A DNA stretch of 64,000 nucleotides from Eubacterium_G segne. Its GTDB lineage: Bacteria; Bacillota; Clostridia; Lachnospirales; Lachnospiraceae. Under the pieces are notes generated by a model, which had not been told where the DNA came from, searched no databases, and saw only the letters and a list, made by a program, of their open reading frames with translations. The DNA is taken from assembly GCF_014287775.1 (NCBI RefSeq), contig NZ_JACOOZ010000003.1, positions 276,448-340,447 on the forward strand, read 5' to 3'. A program made the translations under genes and the position numbers. Shown piece by piece: positions 17,619 to 26,296 of the stretch; within the stretch, counting starts at the first letter, position 1; each line of letters begins with the position of its first letter.

Positions 17619-18947
17619 TTACAAAACCAATTCTCCAATCAGGTCATAGTCATTTGTTCCGGTAACCTTTACCTTTACAAAATCTCCTGTCATCAGTTCT
17701 TCGTCTGTTACAATAAAAATATTACTGTCAACTCCCGGTATATCCATATATGTTCTTCCCATATATGCATGTTCACCGGATATATGTCCCTCTGTAAGCG
17801 CAACAAACTCTCTTCCCACAAGCTTTTCAGACTTTTCAAATACAATTTCCTGTTGTAATTCCATAATTTCATTACGACGGGAGATTTTTACTTCTTCATC
17901 TATCTGGTCTTCCATATTAGCCGCCGGAGTATTTTCCTCTGCTGAATATGTAAAAACCCCAAGTCTGTCAAATTCCATTTCATCAACAAATTCCATGGTT
18001 ATCTGATGGTCTTCCCAGGTTTCTCCCGGAAATCCTGTAATTAGAGTAGTTCTAAGAACAATGTCCGGAATCTTACTTCTAAGCTTTGCAATAATGTCTC
18101 TTAACTGTTTATTGTCTGTTCTTCTTCCCATTCTCTTTAAAACATTATCACTGGCATGCTGAATAGGAATATCCAGATAATGGCATATCTTACTTTCTGA
18201 TGCCATTACATCTATTAACTCATCATATATTTCTTCCGGATAGCAATATAATACTCTGATCCAGTACACTCCCGGAATTTTTGCCAGTTCTTTTAAAAGA
18301 ACATGTAATGATTTTTTGCCATATAAATCAACACCATACATGGTTGTTTCCTGAGCCACCAAAATAAGTTCTTTTACACCGCTTTCAGCCAGCTCCTTAG
18401 CCTCTTTTAAAACGTCTTCCATCTTAACGCTTCGGTAATTTCCCCTTATTTTAGGAATAATACAGTATGTGCAATGTTTGTCACAACCTTCTGCTATTTT
18501 TAAATATGCATAACTTCCTGATGTGGATAAATTTCTCGGTGCATTTTCCCCTGCATGAATATCAATATTCTTAAGACAAAAAACCTTTTCCTTTTCCTTA
18601 AAGAAATCATTAAGTGCATCTGCAATGCTGTCTATTGCCGTTGTTCCTATGCATATGTCAATTTCAGGGATTTCTTCCTTAATTTCATAATAATAACGCT
18701 GTGCCAGACACCCTGCTAACACTAGTGCCTTGCAATTTCCTTCTTCCTTGTATCTTGCCATTTCAAAAATGGTATTAATGCTTTCTTCCTTTGCATCATT
18801 AATAAAGCAACAGCTGTTAATTACTATAATATCAGCTTCTCTTTCATCATCAGTAAACTGATAACCTGCTTTTTCAAGTATTCCCGACATATGCTCAGAA
18901 TCCACAAGATTCTTATCACATCCTAATGATATAAACAGTACTTTCAA
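17619..18947 (-). CDS. rimO: Ribosomal protein S12 methylthiotransferase
   Basis: A radical-SAM enzyme that adds a methylthio group to the conserved aspartate of ribosomal protein S12. The 442 residues carry the N-terminal methylthiotransferase domain (SLGCDKNLVDSE, INSCCF, AGCLAQRY) supplying three cysteines for one iron-sulfur cluster. The radical-SAM motif CDKHCTYC follows (about 150-160), with a C-terminal TRAM domain. SLGCDKN is typical of RimO rather than MiaB. It lies upstream of pgsA and downstream of rpoZ, from which a terminator hairpin separates it. Confidence 0.96.
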   Translation of the reverse strand: MKVLFISLGCDKNLVDSEHMSGILEKAGYQFTDDEREADIIVINSCCFINDAKEESINTIFEMARYKEEGNCKALVLAGCLAQRYYYEIKEEIPEIDICIGTTAIDSIADALNDFFKEKEKVFCLKNIDIHAGENAPRNLSTSGSYAYLKIAEGCDKHCTYCIIPKIRGNYRSVKMEDVLKEAKELAESGVKELILVAQETTMYGVDLYGKKSLHVLLKELAKIPGVYWIRVLYCYPEEIYDELIDVMASESKICHYLDIPIQHASDNVLKRMGRRTDNKQLRDIIAKLRSKIPDIVLRTTLITGFPGETWEDHQITMEFVDEMEFDRLGVFTYSAEENTPAANMEDQIDEEVKISRRNEIMELQQEIVFEKSEKLVGREFVALTEGHISGEHAYMGRTYMDIPGVDSNIFIVTDEELMTGDFVKVKVTGTNDYDLIGELVL

Positions 18948-18983
18948 ACAAAAAACTCCTTATTTTAAAATAAAGCCTAAGAA

Positions 18984-19005
18984 AAAGTGTCGTAACCGAC
19001 ACTTT
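18984..19005 (-). terminator. Terminator after rpoZ, overlapping its stop
   Basis: The stem AAAGTGTCGG/CCGACACTTT type hairpin (loop TTA) is followed by TTTTTC on the minus strand. Its first bases overlap the rpoZ stop codon. Confidence 0.75.
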
Positions 19006-19249
19006 ATTCCTCTTCTTCGTCTTCGCCTAAAATTCTGATTTTAGAATTATATAATTCATCTACAGCTATTGATAATGGTTTCTTACCTTCTGCATTGTCA
19101 ATAAGTGGTGTATCACCTGCTATTAACTGTCTTGCTCTTTTAGATGTAGCCATTACAATTGAATATCTGCTCTGTACTACCGGCTGCTCACCGTCTTCAA
19201 CCTCACTGTTTGCAACTGCCATTAAATCTGAATATGATGGATGTAACAT
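19004..19249 (-). CDS. rpoZ: DNA-directed RNA polymerase omega subunit
   Basis: A small RNA polymerase subunit that stabilises the beta-prime chain. The 81 residues include the family core SRYSIVMATSKRARQL and the helix with KPLSIAVDEL, ending in an acidic tail (EDEEEE). It starts one base after the gmk stop and is the last gene of the yicC-gmk-rpoZ operon, the usual arrangement in Firmicutes. A terminator overlaps its stop codon. Confidence 0.95.
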   Translation of the reverse strand: MLHPSYSDLMAVANSEVEDGEQPVVQSRYSIVMATSKRARQLIAGDTPLIDNAEGKKPLSIAVDELYNSKIRILGEDEEEE

Positions 19250-19250
19250 A

Positions 19251-19877
19251 TTATTCTCCTCTCTTAAAACCTAAAATATCTTTTTTAATCTGTTCAACGA
19301 AATCCTTATCTGCTAAATCAGGATTGTCATCATTTCTTATGCCATCTATGTTTTTGGCACATGTTTCAACTTTATCATTAACGACAAAATAGTCGTATTT
19401 ATCTAAATTATCTGTTTCCTCTGCTGCCTTTGCCAATCTGTCATTTATAACTTCTATGCTTTCTGTATTTCTTCCCACCAGCCTTTTCTTAAGTTCCTTA
19501 GCACTTGGTGGAAGAATGTATACCATAACTGCTTCCGGCTTTTTCTCCTTAACCTGCAGGGCACCCTGAGTTTCTATTTCCAGAATAACATCTTTTCCCT
19601 GATTAATGTTATCCTCAACAAACTGCCTTGGTGTACCATAATAATGGTCTACATATCCTGCATATTCAAGTAGTGCATCTTCATTTACCATTTTTTCAAA
19701 CTTGTCGTTAGTAATGAAGTGATAATGAACACCATTTATCTCATTTTCTCTCGGCTGTCTGGTTGTTACTGAAACTGAAAACTCATAATTGTCATAATTA
19801 TTTTTCAAATATTCCATAACAGTTCCTTTTCCAACTCCCGAAAATCCTGAAACAATAATTAATTTTCCTTTTTTCAT
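19251..19877 (-). CDS. gmk: Guanylate kinase
   Basis: Phosphorylates GMP to GDP in purine salvage and synthesis. The protein is 208 residues from the chosen start. It shows the P-loop SGFSGVGKGTV at about 8-17, the GMP-binding SVTTRQPRENE and GVHYHF, and EIETQGALQV. The ATG at 19877 (MKKGKL) has AGAGG 8 bases upstream. An in-frame GTG at 19886 lies in that ribosome site and is rejected. It sits between yicC and rpoZ in a conserved operon. Confidence 0.95.
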   Translation of the reverse strand: MKKGKLIIVSGFSGVGKGTVMEYLKNNYDNYEFSVSVTTRQPRENEINGVHYHFITNDKFEKMVNEDALLEYAGYVDHYYGTPRQFVEDNINQGKDVILEIETQGALQVKEKKPEAVMVYILPPSAKELKKRLVGRNTESIEVINDRLAKAAEETDNLDKYDYFVVNDKVETCAKNIDGIRNDDNPDLADKDFVEQIKKDILGFKRGE

Positions 19878-19888
19878 GGATGTCACCT

Positions 19889-20767
19889 CTACTCTATATT
19901 CTGAATCTGCTCTCTAACTTTTTCAATTTCTGTTTTAAGTTCAATAGCCATATCTGATATTTCTGCATCAGTTGTTTTTGATAAAGTGGTATTTGCCTCG
20001 CGGTTCATTTCCTGGGCAATAAAGTCCAGCCTTCTGCCAACAGCTCCTCCCTGAATCAGGGTATCTTTCATGGTTTTTATATGACTGTCCAATCTTACTA
20101 ATTCCTCATCAACACAAATCTTGTCTGCAAATATGGTAACTTCCTGAGCAATTCGTGCCTCGTCGATGCTTGCCTCATCTAATAATTCATTAATACGTGT
20201 AGTTATTTTTTCCTTATATTCTTCTACAATAACAGGAGACTTTTCAGTAATTTTTTCAACTAATACAATCATGTCATCTAATTTTGAAATCAAATCTTTC
20301 TTCAGATGTTCACCTTCCACTCTTCTGGTTTCAACTAACTTTTCAGTTGCCTGATCAATAGCTGAAATAACAAGTGACTGTATTACTTCTTCATCATCCT
20401 GACCGCTTTCTACCGTAATAACATCAGGGCTTTTAACTATAAAGCTGGTTTTAATGTCATTATCAATGCCTAAATCCTCACTGATTTGTGCAAAGCAGTC
20501 GTAATACTCCCTGGCTAATTCCTTATTGTATCTTATGCTTTCGCTTCCCTCACCGAGGTTTTCATATGTTACAAAAACGTCAATTTTTCCACGCTGCACG
20601 TATTTCTTCATTTCGTTACGCACCGCGCTTTCTAAGAAATTAAGCTTTCTTGGTAATTTTATTCCTAATTCTAAATATCTGTGGTTGACAGATTTCATTT
20701 CTACCGTAACTTTTCTGTCGCCTTCGGTAACTTCCGACCTGCCAAATCCTGTCATACTTTTTAGCAT
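19889..20767 (-). CDS. yicC: YicC/YloC family endoribonuclease
   Basis: A 292-residue protein with the YicC N-terminal domain (MTGFGRSEV, SVNHRYLEL near 4-35) and the C-terminal DUF1732 domain with RLDFIAQEMNREANT. Homologues have been shown to have endoribonuclease activity. It heads the yicC-gmk-rpoZ operon and is driven by a near-consensus promoter. AGGAGGCAAC lies before the ATG. The full length is present. Confidence 0.93.
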   Translation of the reverse strand: MLKSMTGFGRSEVTEGDRKVTVEMKSVNHRYLELGIKLPRKLNFLESAVRNEMKKYVQRGKIDVFVTYENLGEGSESIRYNKELAREYYDCFAQISEDLGIDNDIKTSFIVKSPDVITVESGQDDEEVIQSLVISAIDQATEKLVETRRVEGEHLKKDLISKLDDMIVLVEKITEKSPVIVEEYKEKITTRINELLDEASIDEARIAQEVTIFADKICVDEELVRLDSHIKTMKDTLIQGGAVGRRLDFIAQEMNREANTTLSKTTDAEISDMAIELKTEIEKVREQIQNIE

Positions 20768-20805
20768 GTTGCCTCCTAATGAACTATTTGCCCATAATTC
20801 ACTCT

Positions 20806-20834
20806 ATTATAATTCATAGAAGCCTTACCGTCAA
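20806..20834 (-). promoter_or_regulatory. Sigma-A promoter of yicC-gmk-rpoZ
   Basis: TTGACG and TATAAT on the minus strand are 17 bases apart, about 40 bases upstream of yicC. It is back-to-back with the rqcH promoter. Confidence 0.75.
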
Positions 20835-20847
20835 GGTTTGAGTTTCC

Positions 20848-20876
20848 TTGACTTAACCCTTATTTAATATTAAAAT
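20848..20876 (+). promoter_or_regulatory. Putative sigma-A promoter of rqcH
   Basis: TTGACT (20848-20853) and TAAAAT (20871-20876) are spaced by 17 bases, 50 bases before the rqcH start. It diverges from the yicC promoter, with the two -35 elements only 13 bases apart. Confidence 0.6.
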
Positions 20877-20926
20877 TTAATTTGTTACATTTTAAACAAA
20901 ATTTTTAACTAATTAAGGAGACCTAT

Positions 20927-22669
20927 ATGGCTTTTGATGGAATAACCGTATCTGCTCTTGTTTCGGAATTTAATTCCCGTTTAGCAGAAGGTAGAATATA
21001 TAAAATTGCCCAGACTGAATCTGATGAGCTTATGATTACATATAAGGCAGGAAAAACCCAGCATAAAATGCTTATTAGTGCTAATGCAAGTCTTCCCCTT
21101 GCTTATTTTACTGAAAATAACAAGCAGGCGCCTTTAACTGCGCCTAATTTTTGTATGCTTTTAAGAAAACATATTAATAGCGGAAGGATTTTAAGTATAA
21201 CCCAGCCGGGACTTGAACGTATTATTGACTTTGAAATTCAGCATTTAGATGAATTAGGGGATGTAAAGGTAAAACATCTTATTGTTGAGCTTATGGGAAA
21301 ACATAGTAACATAATTTTTACTGACGATAACAATACAATTATTGACAGTATTAAGCATGTAACTTCCGTTATGAGCTCTGTAAGGCAGGTTTTGCCGGGG
21401 AAACCTTATTTTATTCCTGAAACCATGGATAAGGCTAATCCTCTTGAAATCACAAGAGAAGATTTCTTTAATATTGTTTTTTCAAAGCCTATGGCATTGT
21501 CTAAGGCAATATATACCAGTTTTACCGGAATCAGTCCTACTATTGCCGAAAGCCTGTGTTTTGAAAACAAATTAGATTCTTCAATGCCTGCCAACACTAT
21601 TGTTCACGGTGACCAGAATCTTATATGGATGAGTTTCTATTCTATGATTAATAAAATTAAAAAGCAGGAATTTTCCCCTGTAATTTACGAAAAGGATGGC
21701 AAACCGGAAGAGTTTAGTGCTATCCCTCTTTCAACTTATCCTGACTGCGTTGCAACAAATTATGAAAGTATAAGTGAACTTTTAGAAACCTACTATGCTA
21801 AGAAAAATCTTTACACAAGAATGCGGCAAAAGTCAGTTGACCTACGAAAAATAGTAACTAACGCCCTTGAAAGGGAAAACAAAAAATATAATCTTCAGTT
21901 GCACCAGTTAAAGGATACTGAAAAAAAAGACAAATATAAGGTTTATGGAGAGCTTCTTACCACATATGGCTATTCAATTACTCCCGGAACTAAAGTTTTT
22001 GAAACCACGGATTTTTATACCGGAAAGCCTGTTAAAATTACTCTTGACACTACTATGTCACCAATTGACAATGCCAAGAAGTTTTTTGAAAAATACACTA
22101 AATTAAAGAGAACTTATGAAGCCCTTAGTGAAATAATAAAGGAGACCAAAGCCTCCATAACCTATTTAGAATCCATTGACGTTTCCCTTGATATTGCTGA
22201 CAGCGAAGAGGATTTAAAGGCAATTTCTAAGGAATTAAGGCAAACCGGTTATATTAAACATAGCTCTAAGGATAAAAACAAAAAAGACAGGGATAAAAGC
22301 AAGCCCCTTCATTTTATATCCTCTGACGGATTTGATATGTATGTGGGAAAAAACAACATCCAAAACGAAGAGCTCACTTTTAAGATTGCCACGGGAAATG
22401 ACTGGTGGTTTCACAGCAAAACCTTCCCCGGCTCTCATGTTATAGTCAAATGCAATAACAAAGAGCTTCCTGATAATACTTTTGAGGAAGCTGCAAGACT
22501 TGCAGCCTTTTACTCAAAGGGTTCTAATCAGGATAAGGTTGAGATAGATTACATTCAGAAAAAACACATAAAGAAGGTTGCCGGTGCCATGCCCGGTTTT
22601 GTAATTTATCATACTAATTTTTCCATGACTATTGCCCCTGATATTTCAGGCATTAAAGAAGTCAAATAA
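20927..22669 (+). CDS. rqcH: Ribosome quality control factor RqcH (NFACT family, Rqc2 homologue)
   Basis: RqcH binds 50S subunits blocked by peptidyl-tRNA and adds C-terminal alanine tails that mark the chain for degradation. The 580 residues show the NFACT-N domain (MAFDGITVSALVSEF; LMGKHSNIIF around 125), a central coiled coil (about 290-430), and the NFACT-R domain with GNDWWFHSKTFPGSH. It was formerly annotated as a fibronectin-binding protein. An AAGGAGACCTAT ribosome site precedes the ATG. It is a single gene between its own promoter and a bidirectional terminator, in the same window as tmRNA, the other rescue system. Confidence 0.93.
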   Translation: MAFDGITVSALVSEFNSRLAEGRIYKIAQTESDELMITYKAGKTQHKMLISANASLPLAYFTENNKQAPLTAPNFCMLLRKHINSGRILSITQPGLERIIDFEIQHLDELGDVKVKHLIVELMGKHSNIIFTDDNNTIIDSIKHVTSVMSSVRQVLPGKPYFIPETMDKANPLEITREDFFNIVFSKPMALSKAIYTSFTGISPTIAESLCFENKLDSSMPANTIVHGDQNLIWMSFYSMINKIKKQEFSPVIYEKDGKPEEFSAIPLSTYPDCVATNYESISELLETYYAKKNLYTRMRQKSVDLRKIVTNALERENKKYNLQLHQLKDTEKKDKYKVYGELLTTYGYSITPGTKVFETTDFYTGKPVKITLDTTMSPIDNAKKFFEKYTKLKRTYEALSEIIKETKASITYLESIDVSLDIADSEEDLKAISKELRQTGYIKHSSKDKNKKDRDKSKPLHFISSDGFDMYVGKNNIQNEELTFKIATGNDWWFHSKTFPGSHVIVKCNNKELPDNTFEEAARLAAFYSKGSNQDKVEIDYIQKKHIKKVAGAMPGFVIYHTNFSMTIAPDISGIKEVK

Positions 22670-22684
22670 ATTTATTTGTAATTT

Positions 22685-22733
22685 AAAAGACAGGTATCTG
22701 ATTTCATTAAAGAAATTTCTACCTGTCTTTTTA
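22685..22733. terminator. Bidirectional terminator between rqcH and glgA
   Basis: AAAAGACAGGTA at 22685 pairs with TACCTGTCTTTT near 22730. T runs follow on both strands, serving the convergent rqcH (+) and glgA (-) genes. Confidence 0.8.
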
Positions 22734-22760
22734 TACTTTTTACGATTTTAATGTCAGCTA

Positions 22761-24203
22761 TTATCCTAACAAATCATTATATAACTGCTGGTATTTTTCA
22801 GCTGATGCCTTCCATGAGAAATCAGCCTTCATAGCCCTTTCAACCATCTTGTTCCAATCACGTTTTTTATCATAAAATACATGTTCTGCGTATCTTACCG
22901 TACCCATCATCTCATGAGCATTATAATTGCTAAATGAGAATCCTGTACCTGTATTTTCGTATTCATTGTAAGGCTGTACCGTATCTTTTAATCCACCGGT
23001 TTCGCGGACTATCGGAAGTGTACCATATCTTAAACTCATAAGCTGACTAAGTCCACACGGTTCAAAGAGAGATGGCATAAGAAATGCATCACATGCGGCG
23101 TAAATCTTATGAGATAACTCCTCTGAATAGAAAATATTGGCAGATACGTCTTTTCCATATTTCCAGTCAAAATGTCTGAACATATTTTCGTATCTTTCTT
23201 CCCCTGTTCCTAAAATTACAAACTGAACTGCATCCTGACACAACTCATCCATAACGCATGCTATAAGATCAAGTCCCTTCTGATCCGTAAGTCTGCTTAC
23301 AAGTCCTATCATCATTTTCTTTGGATTAACCTCTAATCCCAATTCCTTCTGCAGTGCTGTTTTATTTTTAACCTTTTCTTTTCTAAAATTCTCTACTGAG
23401 AAATTTTTGGCAATAAGGTTGTCTGTAGCCGGGTCATATTCCTTGTAATCAATTCCGTTTACAATTCCTCTTAAGCAGTTTGACCTTGCCCTCATAAGTC
23501 CATCTAAGCCTTCCCCATAAAACGGTGTTTTTATTTCCTGAGCATATGTATCACTAACTGTTGTTACCATATCAGCATAAACAATTCCACCCTTTAAGTA
23601 ATTTCCATTATCATAATCCTTTAACTTATCAGATGTGAAATAATAATCTGATAGTCCTGCAATATCCTTTATGGTATCTATATCCCATACACCCTGGAAT
23701 TTAAGGTTATGTATTGTCATAATCGACTTAATTCCACGATAGAAATCGCCATATGCGAAACTGTCATGTAAATATACAGGAATAAGTCCTGTCTGCCAGT
23801 CATGACAATGTATAACGTCAGGTCTGAAATCAATTACCGGAAGTGCTGACAACACAGCCCTTGAGAAAAATGCAAATTTTTCAAGGTCATATCTCACATC
23901 ACTGTATGGCTTGTCTCCTGCAAAATAATATTCATTGTCAATGAAGTAATATTTAACCCCCTCATATTCCATTTCCATTATTCCAACATACTGTCTTCTC
24001 CAGCAAAGGTCCATATAAAAATGATTTAAATAAGTCATTTTATCCTTCCACTTCTGGTTCATACACATATATTTAGGAATAATAACTCTAACATCGTATT
24101 CTTTTTTGTCAAAACATTTTGGTAGTGAACCTACAACATCTGCAAGACCACCGGTCTTAATAAAAGGTGCACATTCTGATGCAACGAATAAAATTTTCTT
24201 CAT
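22761..24203 (-). CDS. glgA: Glycogen synthase (ADP-glucose)
   Basis: A GT5 glycosyltransferase that extends alpha-1,4-glucan from ADP-glucose. The 480 residues begin with ECAPFIKTGGLADVVGSLPK, which holds the ADP-glucose-binding KTGGL. The second domain has SRLTDQKG and the catalytic-site segment PSLFEPCGLSQL. The ribosome site is CGGAGG. It is not in a glg operon; glgB, glgC and glgP are absent from the window. It is placed next to spo0A, a link that fits storage glycogen in sporulating clostridia but proves nothing. Confidence 0.95.
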   Translation of the reverse strand: MKKILFVASECAPFIKTGGLADVVGSLPKCFDKKEYDVRVIIPKYMCMNQKWKDKMTYLNHFYMDLCWRRQYVGIMEMEYEGVKYYFIDNEYYFAGDKPYSDVRYDLEKFAFFSRAVLSALPVIDFRPDVIHCHDWQTGLIPVYLHDSFAYGDFYRGIKSIMTIHNLKFQGVWDIDTIKDIAGLSDYYFTSDKLKDYDNGNYLKGGIVYADMVTTVSDTYAQEIKTPFYGEGLDGLMRARSNCLRGIVNGIDYKEYDPATDNLIAKNFSVENFRKEKVKNKTALQKELGLEVNPKKMMIGLVSRLTDQKGLDLIACVMDELCQDAVQFVILGTGEERYENMFRHFDWKYGKDVSANIFYSEELSHKIYAACDAFLMPSLFEPCGLSQLMSLRYGTLPIVRETGGLKDTVQPYNEYENTGTGFSFSNYNAHEMMGTVRYAEHVFYDKKRDWNKMVERAMKADFSWKASAEKYQQLYNDLLG

Positions 24204-24273
24204 AGTTTTACCTCCGGTTCATATTTTTCTTAAGTATATAATACTAAAAATGTCTGATAAATAAAAGGTATTT

Positions 24274-25134
24274 TTATCTGCATTTGTATTCTAACCTGAT
24301 TTTGTCTGCAATTAATGCAATAAATTCTGAATTGGTAGGCTTACCCTTTTCCGCATTAATGGTGTAGCCAAACAATTCATCAATGGTGTCCATTCTTCCC
24401 CTGTTCCACGCAACTTCAATAGCATGTCTTATAGCTCTTTCCACTCTGCTTGATGTGGTCTGAAACTTCTTTGCAATGGTTGGATAAAGAATCTTTGTAA
24501 TGGAATTAAGCATTTCCGGGTCATTAACCGACATAATAATTGCCTCTCTTAAATACTGATAGCCCTTAATATGAGCCGGAACTCCCACATCATGTATGAT
24601 GTTTGTAACGTCCCCTTCAATATTTCTTTCCATAAACTGCTTTTTATCCTCATATGGAGCAATAAGCTTTTTATTTTCAGGTATTTTTCTGTTATATGAG
24701 CTTACGCTTTTTATTCTGTCAACAATCATATCCATTTCAAAGGGCTTTAACATATAGTAACCTGCCCCCATGCCAAAGGCATCCTGAATTACTGTCTCAT
24801 TGCTTATGGCTGATGCAATTATGAAAAAAGGCAATTTAATCATACTGCCATCATTATGTATTTTGTTCATCAGTGACAGTCCGTCCATCTTTGGCATAAT
24901 CAAATCAAGTATAACAACATCAGGGTTATTCTTCTTTATCATATCATATGCTTCTTCCCCATTAGTTGCCTTGCCAACTACCTCAATTTCACTGTCATCT
25001 GATAATTTATCACAAATATTGCTTATTATCTTCTCATTATCATCTACTATGGCTACGTTAATTTTCTCATTTTTTCTGCCATAATTTGTATTAATCACTC
25101 TATTTATACTGCTATTTCCCGTATTACTGATCAT
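24274..25134 (-). CDS. spo0A: Sporulation master regulator Spo0A
   Basis: The response regulator that starts endosporulation. The 286 residues have an N-terminal extension of about 25 residues, a receiver domain with VAIVDDNEKI and phospho-acceptor Asp in VVILDLIMPKMDG, Lys in LKPFEMD, and the Spo0A-specific C-terminal DNA-binding domain (HDVGVPAHIKGYQYLREAI; SRVERAIRHAIEVAW; EFIALIADKIR). The ATG at 25134 is 7 bases after AGGAGG; an adjoining ATG at 25137 is possible. Upstream are a sigma-A promoter, an inverted repeat and a TGTCGAA box. In Bacillus spoIVB is immediately adjacent; here FHA and Fic genes intervene. Confidence 0.97.
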   Translation of the reverse strand: MISNTGNSSINRVINTNYGRKNEKINVAIVDDNEKIISNICDKLSDDSEIEVVGKATNGEEAYDMIKKNNPDVVILDLIMPKMDGLSLMNKIHNDGSMIKLPFFIIASAISNETVIQDAFGMGAGYYMLKPFEMDMIVDRIKSVSSYNRKIPENKKLIAPYEDKKQFMERNIEGDVTNIIHDVGVPAHIKGYQYLREAIIMSVNDPEMLNSITKILYPTIAKKFQTTSSRVERAIRHAIEVAWNRGRMDTIDELFGYTINAEKGKPTNSEFIALIADKIRLEYKCR

Positions 25135-25148
25135 CATCTATCCTCCTG

Positions 25149-25187
25149 TTTGTCAAAATACAGTACTGTTTGAATTCTTTTGACAAA
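25149..25187. promoter_or_regulatory. Perfect 10-bp inverted repeat in the spo0A leader
   Basis: TTTGTCAAAA at 25149-25158 and TTTTGACAAA at 25178-25187 are exact inverted copies with a 19-bp spacer. The outer copy covers the predicted transcription start and the inner one lies just upstream of the ribosome site. Each arm resembles the Spo0A box TGTCGAA with one change, so an autoregulatory operator is possible. An mRNA hairpin is the alternative. Confidence 0.6.
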
Positions 25188-25191
25188 GAAG

Positions 25192-25220
25192 ATTATAGAT
25201 TGTATTTTGTTCCAGTTCAA
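25192..25220 (-). promoter_or_regulatory. Sigma-A promoter of spo0A
   Basis: TTGAAC (25220-25215) and TATAAT (25197-25192) are spaced by 17 bases on the minus strand. No sigma-H element was recognised, although one drives spo0A in Bacillus. Confidence 0.7.
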
Positions 25221-25248
25221 CTTAAAGAAATCGCATAAAAACCCATAA

Positions 25249-25255
25249 TTCGACA
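25249..25255 (-). promoter_or_regulatory. Candidate Spo0A box
   Basis: The minus strand reads TGTCGAA, the core Spo0A-binding heptamer, about 30 bases upstream of the -35 element of the spo0A promoter. This is consistent with positive or negative autoregulation. Confidence 0.5.
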
Positions 25256-25356
25256 AAGGGGTTTACATATAATTTTTTATGTAACATAAAAAGATTAAAT
25301 ACATCAATAAATCGCCAATTTAAAGTCGATTTTTTTACTGAAATGTCGATAAAAAA

Positions 25357-26118
25357 TTAATTAATATAAACAATCATTTTTTCCTTATCTGACAATTCAA
25401 TAACGTAACCATCTCTTAATTCGTAATACACTTTTGGCTTTAACAAAGTACCATTAACCCTTGTTCCATTAGTGGATGCATAGTCAGCCACCCTGTATTT
25501 TCCGTCTTTATATGAAATAACCACGTGTATTTTTGATATATAAGTCTCCGGTATTACAATATTGGCATTTTCTCTTCCAATGGTAAAAGGACTTTTGTTT
25601 ATAACGTATTTTTTATTATTGTAAATAACCATTGCCTCCGGCTGCTGTGCCACCGGACGTCTTACAGGTTCTTCCTCTTTTTTATAATGTCTTGTAATGG
25701 TTTTTTTGCTTAAATCCTTTTTCTTTTTTAATTCTAAATGCGCCTCAGTAAAAGGATTTAACACCATTCCATCCAATCCCTCACAATCATTCATAAATGT
25801 ATAGGCATCCATTGCTGCCATTCTTATAAGTGAAAATGTATTCATATAGTCCTCCGGTATCTGTTCATAAGAAGTAAATACCGGAAGAAGTCTTGCACGA
25901 TTTCCATCTTTAACAATGTCAGGAGTCATTGATACCCCTTCCATTACCTCATCATATATTTCACAACCATCAAAGCCTGCCCTTACTGCCATAATTATTT
26001 CGGCATTTTGAAGCATATTCACAATATCCTTCCTTTTTACTTTCTTTTCAGGCTTCTTGTTGTATTTTTTTATCATGTCCTCTATTTCATAAGCCAGTTG
26101 AATATTATTTCTTCCCAT
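25357..26118 (-). CDS. FHA-domain protein of unknown function
   Basis: A 253-residue soluble protein. The N-terminal half (1-150) has no recognised domain and carries a basic segment near residues 17-26. A linker rich in Lys, Glu and Pro follows, and residues about 160-253 form a forkhead-associated domain: FTIGRENANIVI, SKIHVVI, and STNGTRVNG with the conserved Gly-Arg, Ser, His and Asn. FHA domains bind phosphothreonine, so it probably reads a Ser/Thr kinase signal, but no such kinase is in the window. It lies between the Fic gene and spo0A; a role in sporulation is guesswork. Confidence 0.8.
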   Translation of the reverse strand: MGRNNIQLAYEIEDMIKKYNKKPEKKVKRKDIVNMLQNAEIIMAVRAGFDGCEIYDEVMEGVSMTPDIVKDGNRARLLPVFTSYEQIPEDYMNTFSLIRMAAMDAYTFMNDCEGLDGMVLNPFTEAHLELKKKKDLSKKTITRHYKKEEEPVRRPVAQQPEAMVIYNNKKYVINKSPFTIGRENANIVIPETYISKIHVVISYKDGKYRVADYASTNGTRVNGTLLKPKVYYELRDGYVIELSDKEKMIVYIN

Positions 26119-26296
26119 AAATAATTCCTTTCTGCTATTTATTTTTCTATGGTATCACAGGTTAAACAAACTCTTTTATTGATTATACTACATTTTTTGC
26201 AAGTTTGGGTATTTTTCTATGCATAGGACAAAACCGTCAAACAATTTATATTTAAATGCCTTCCAATCAACAAATATCATTATCTTTTCCTACTTC

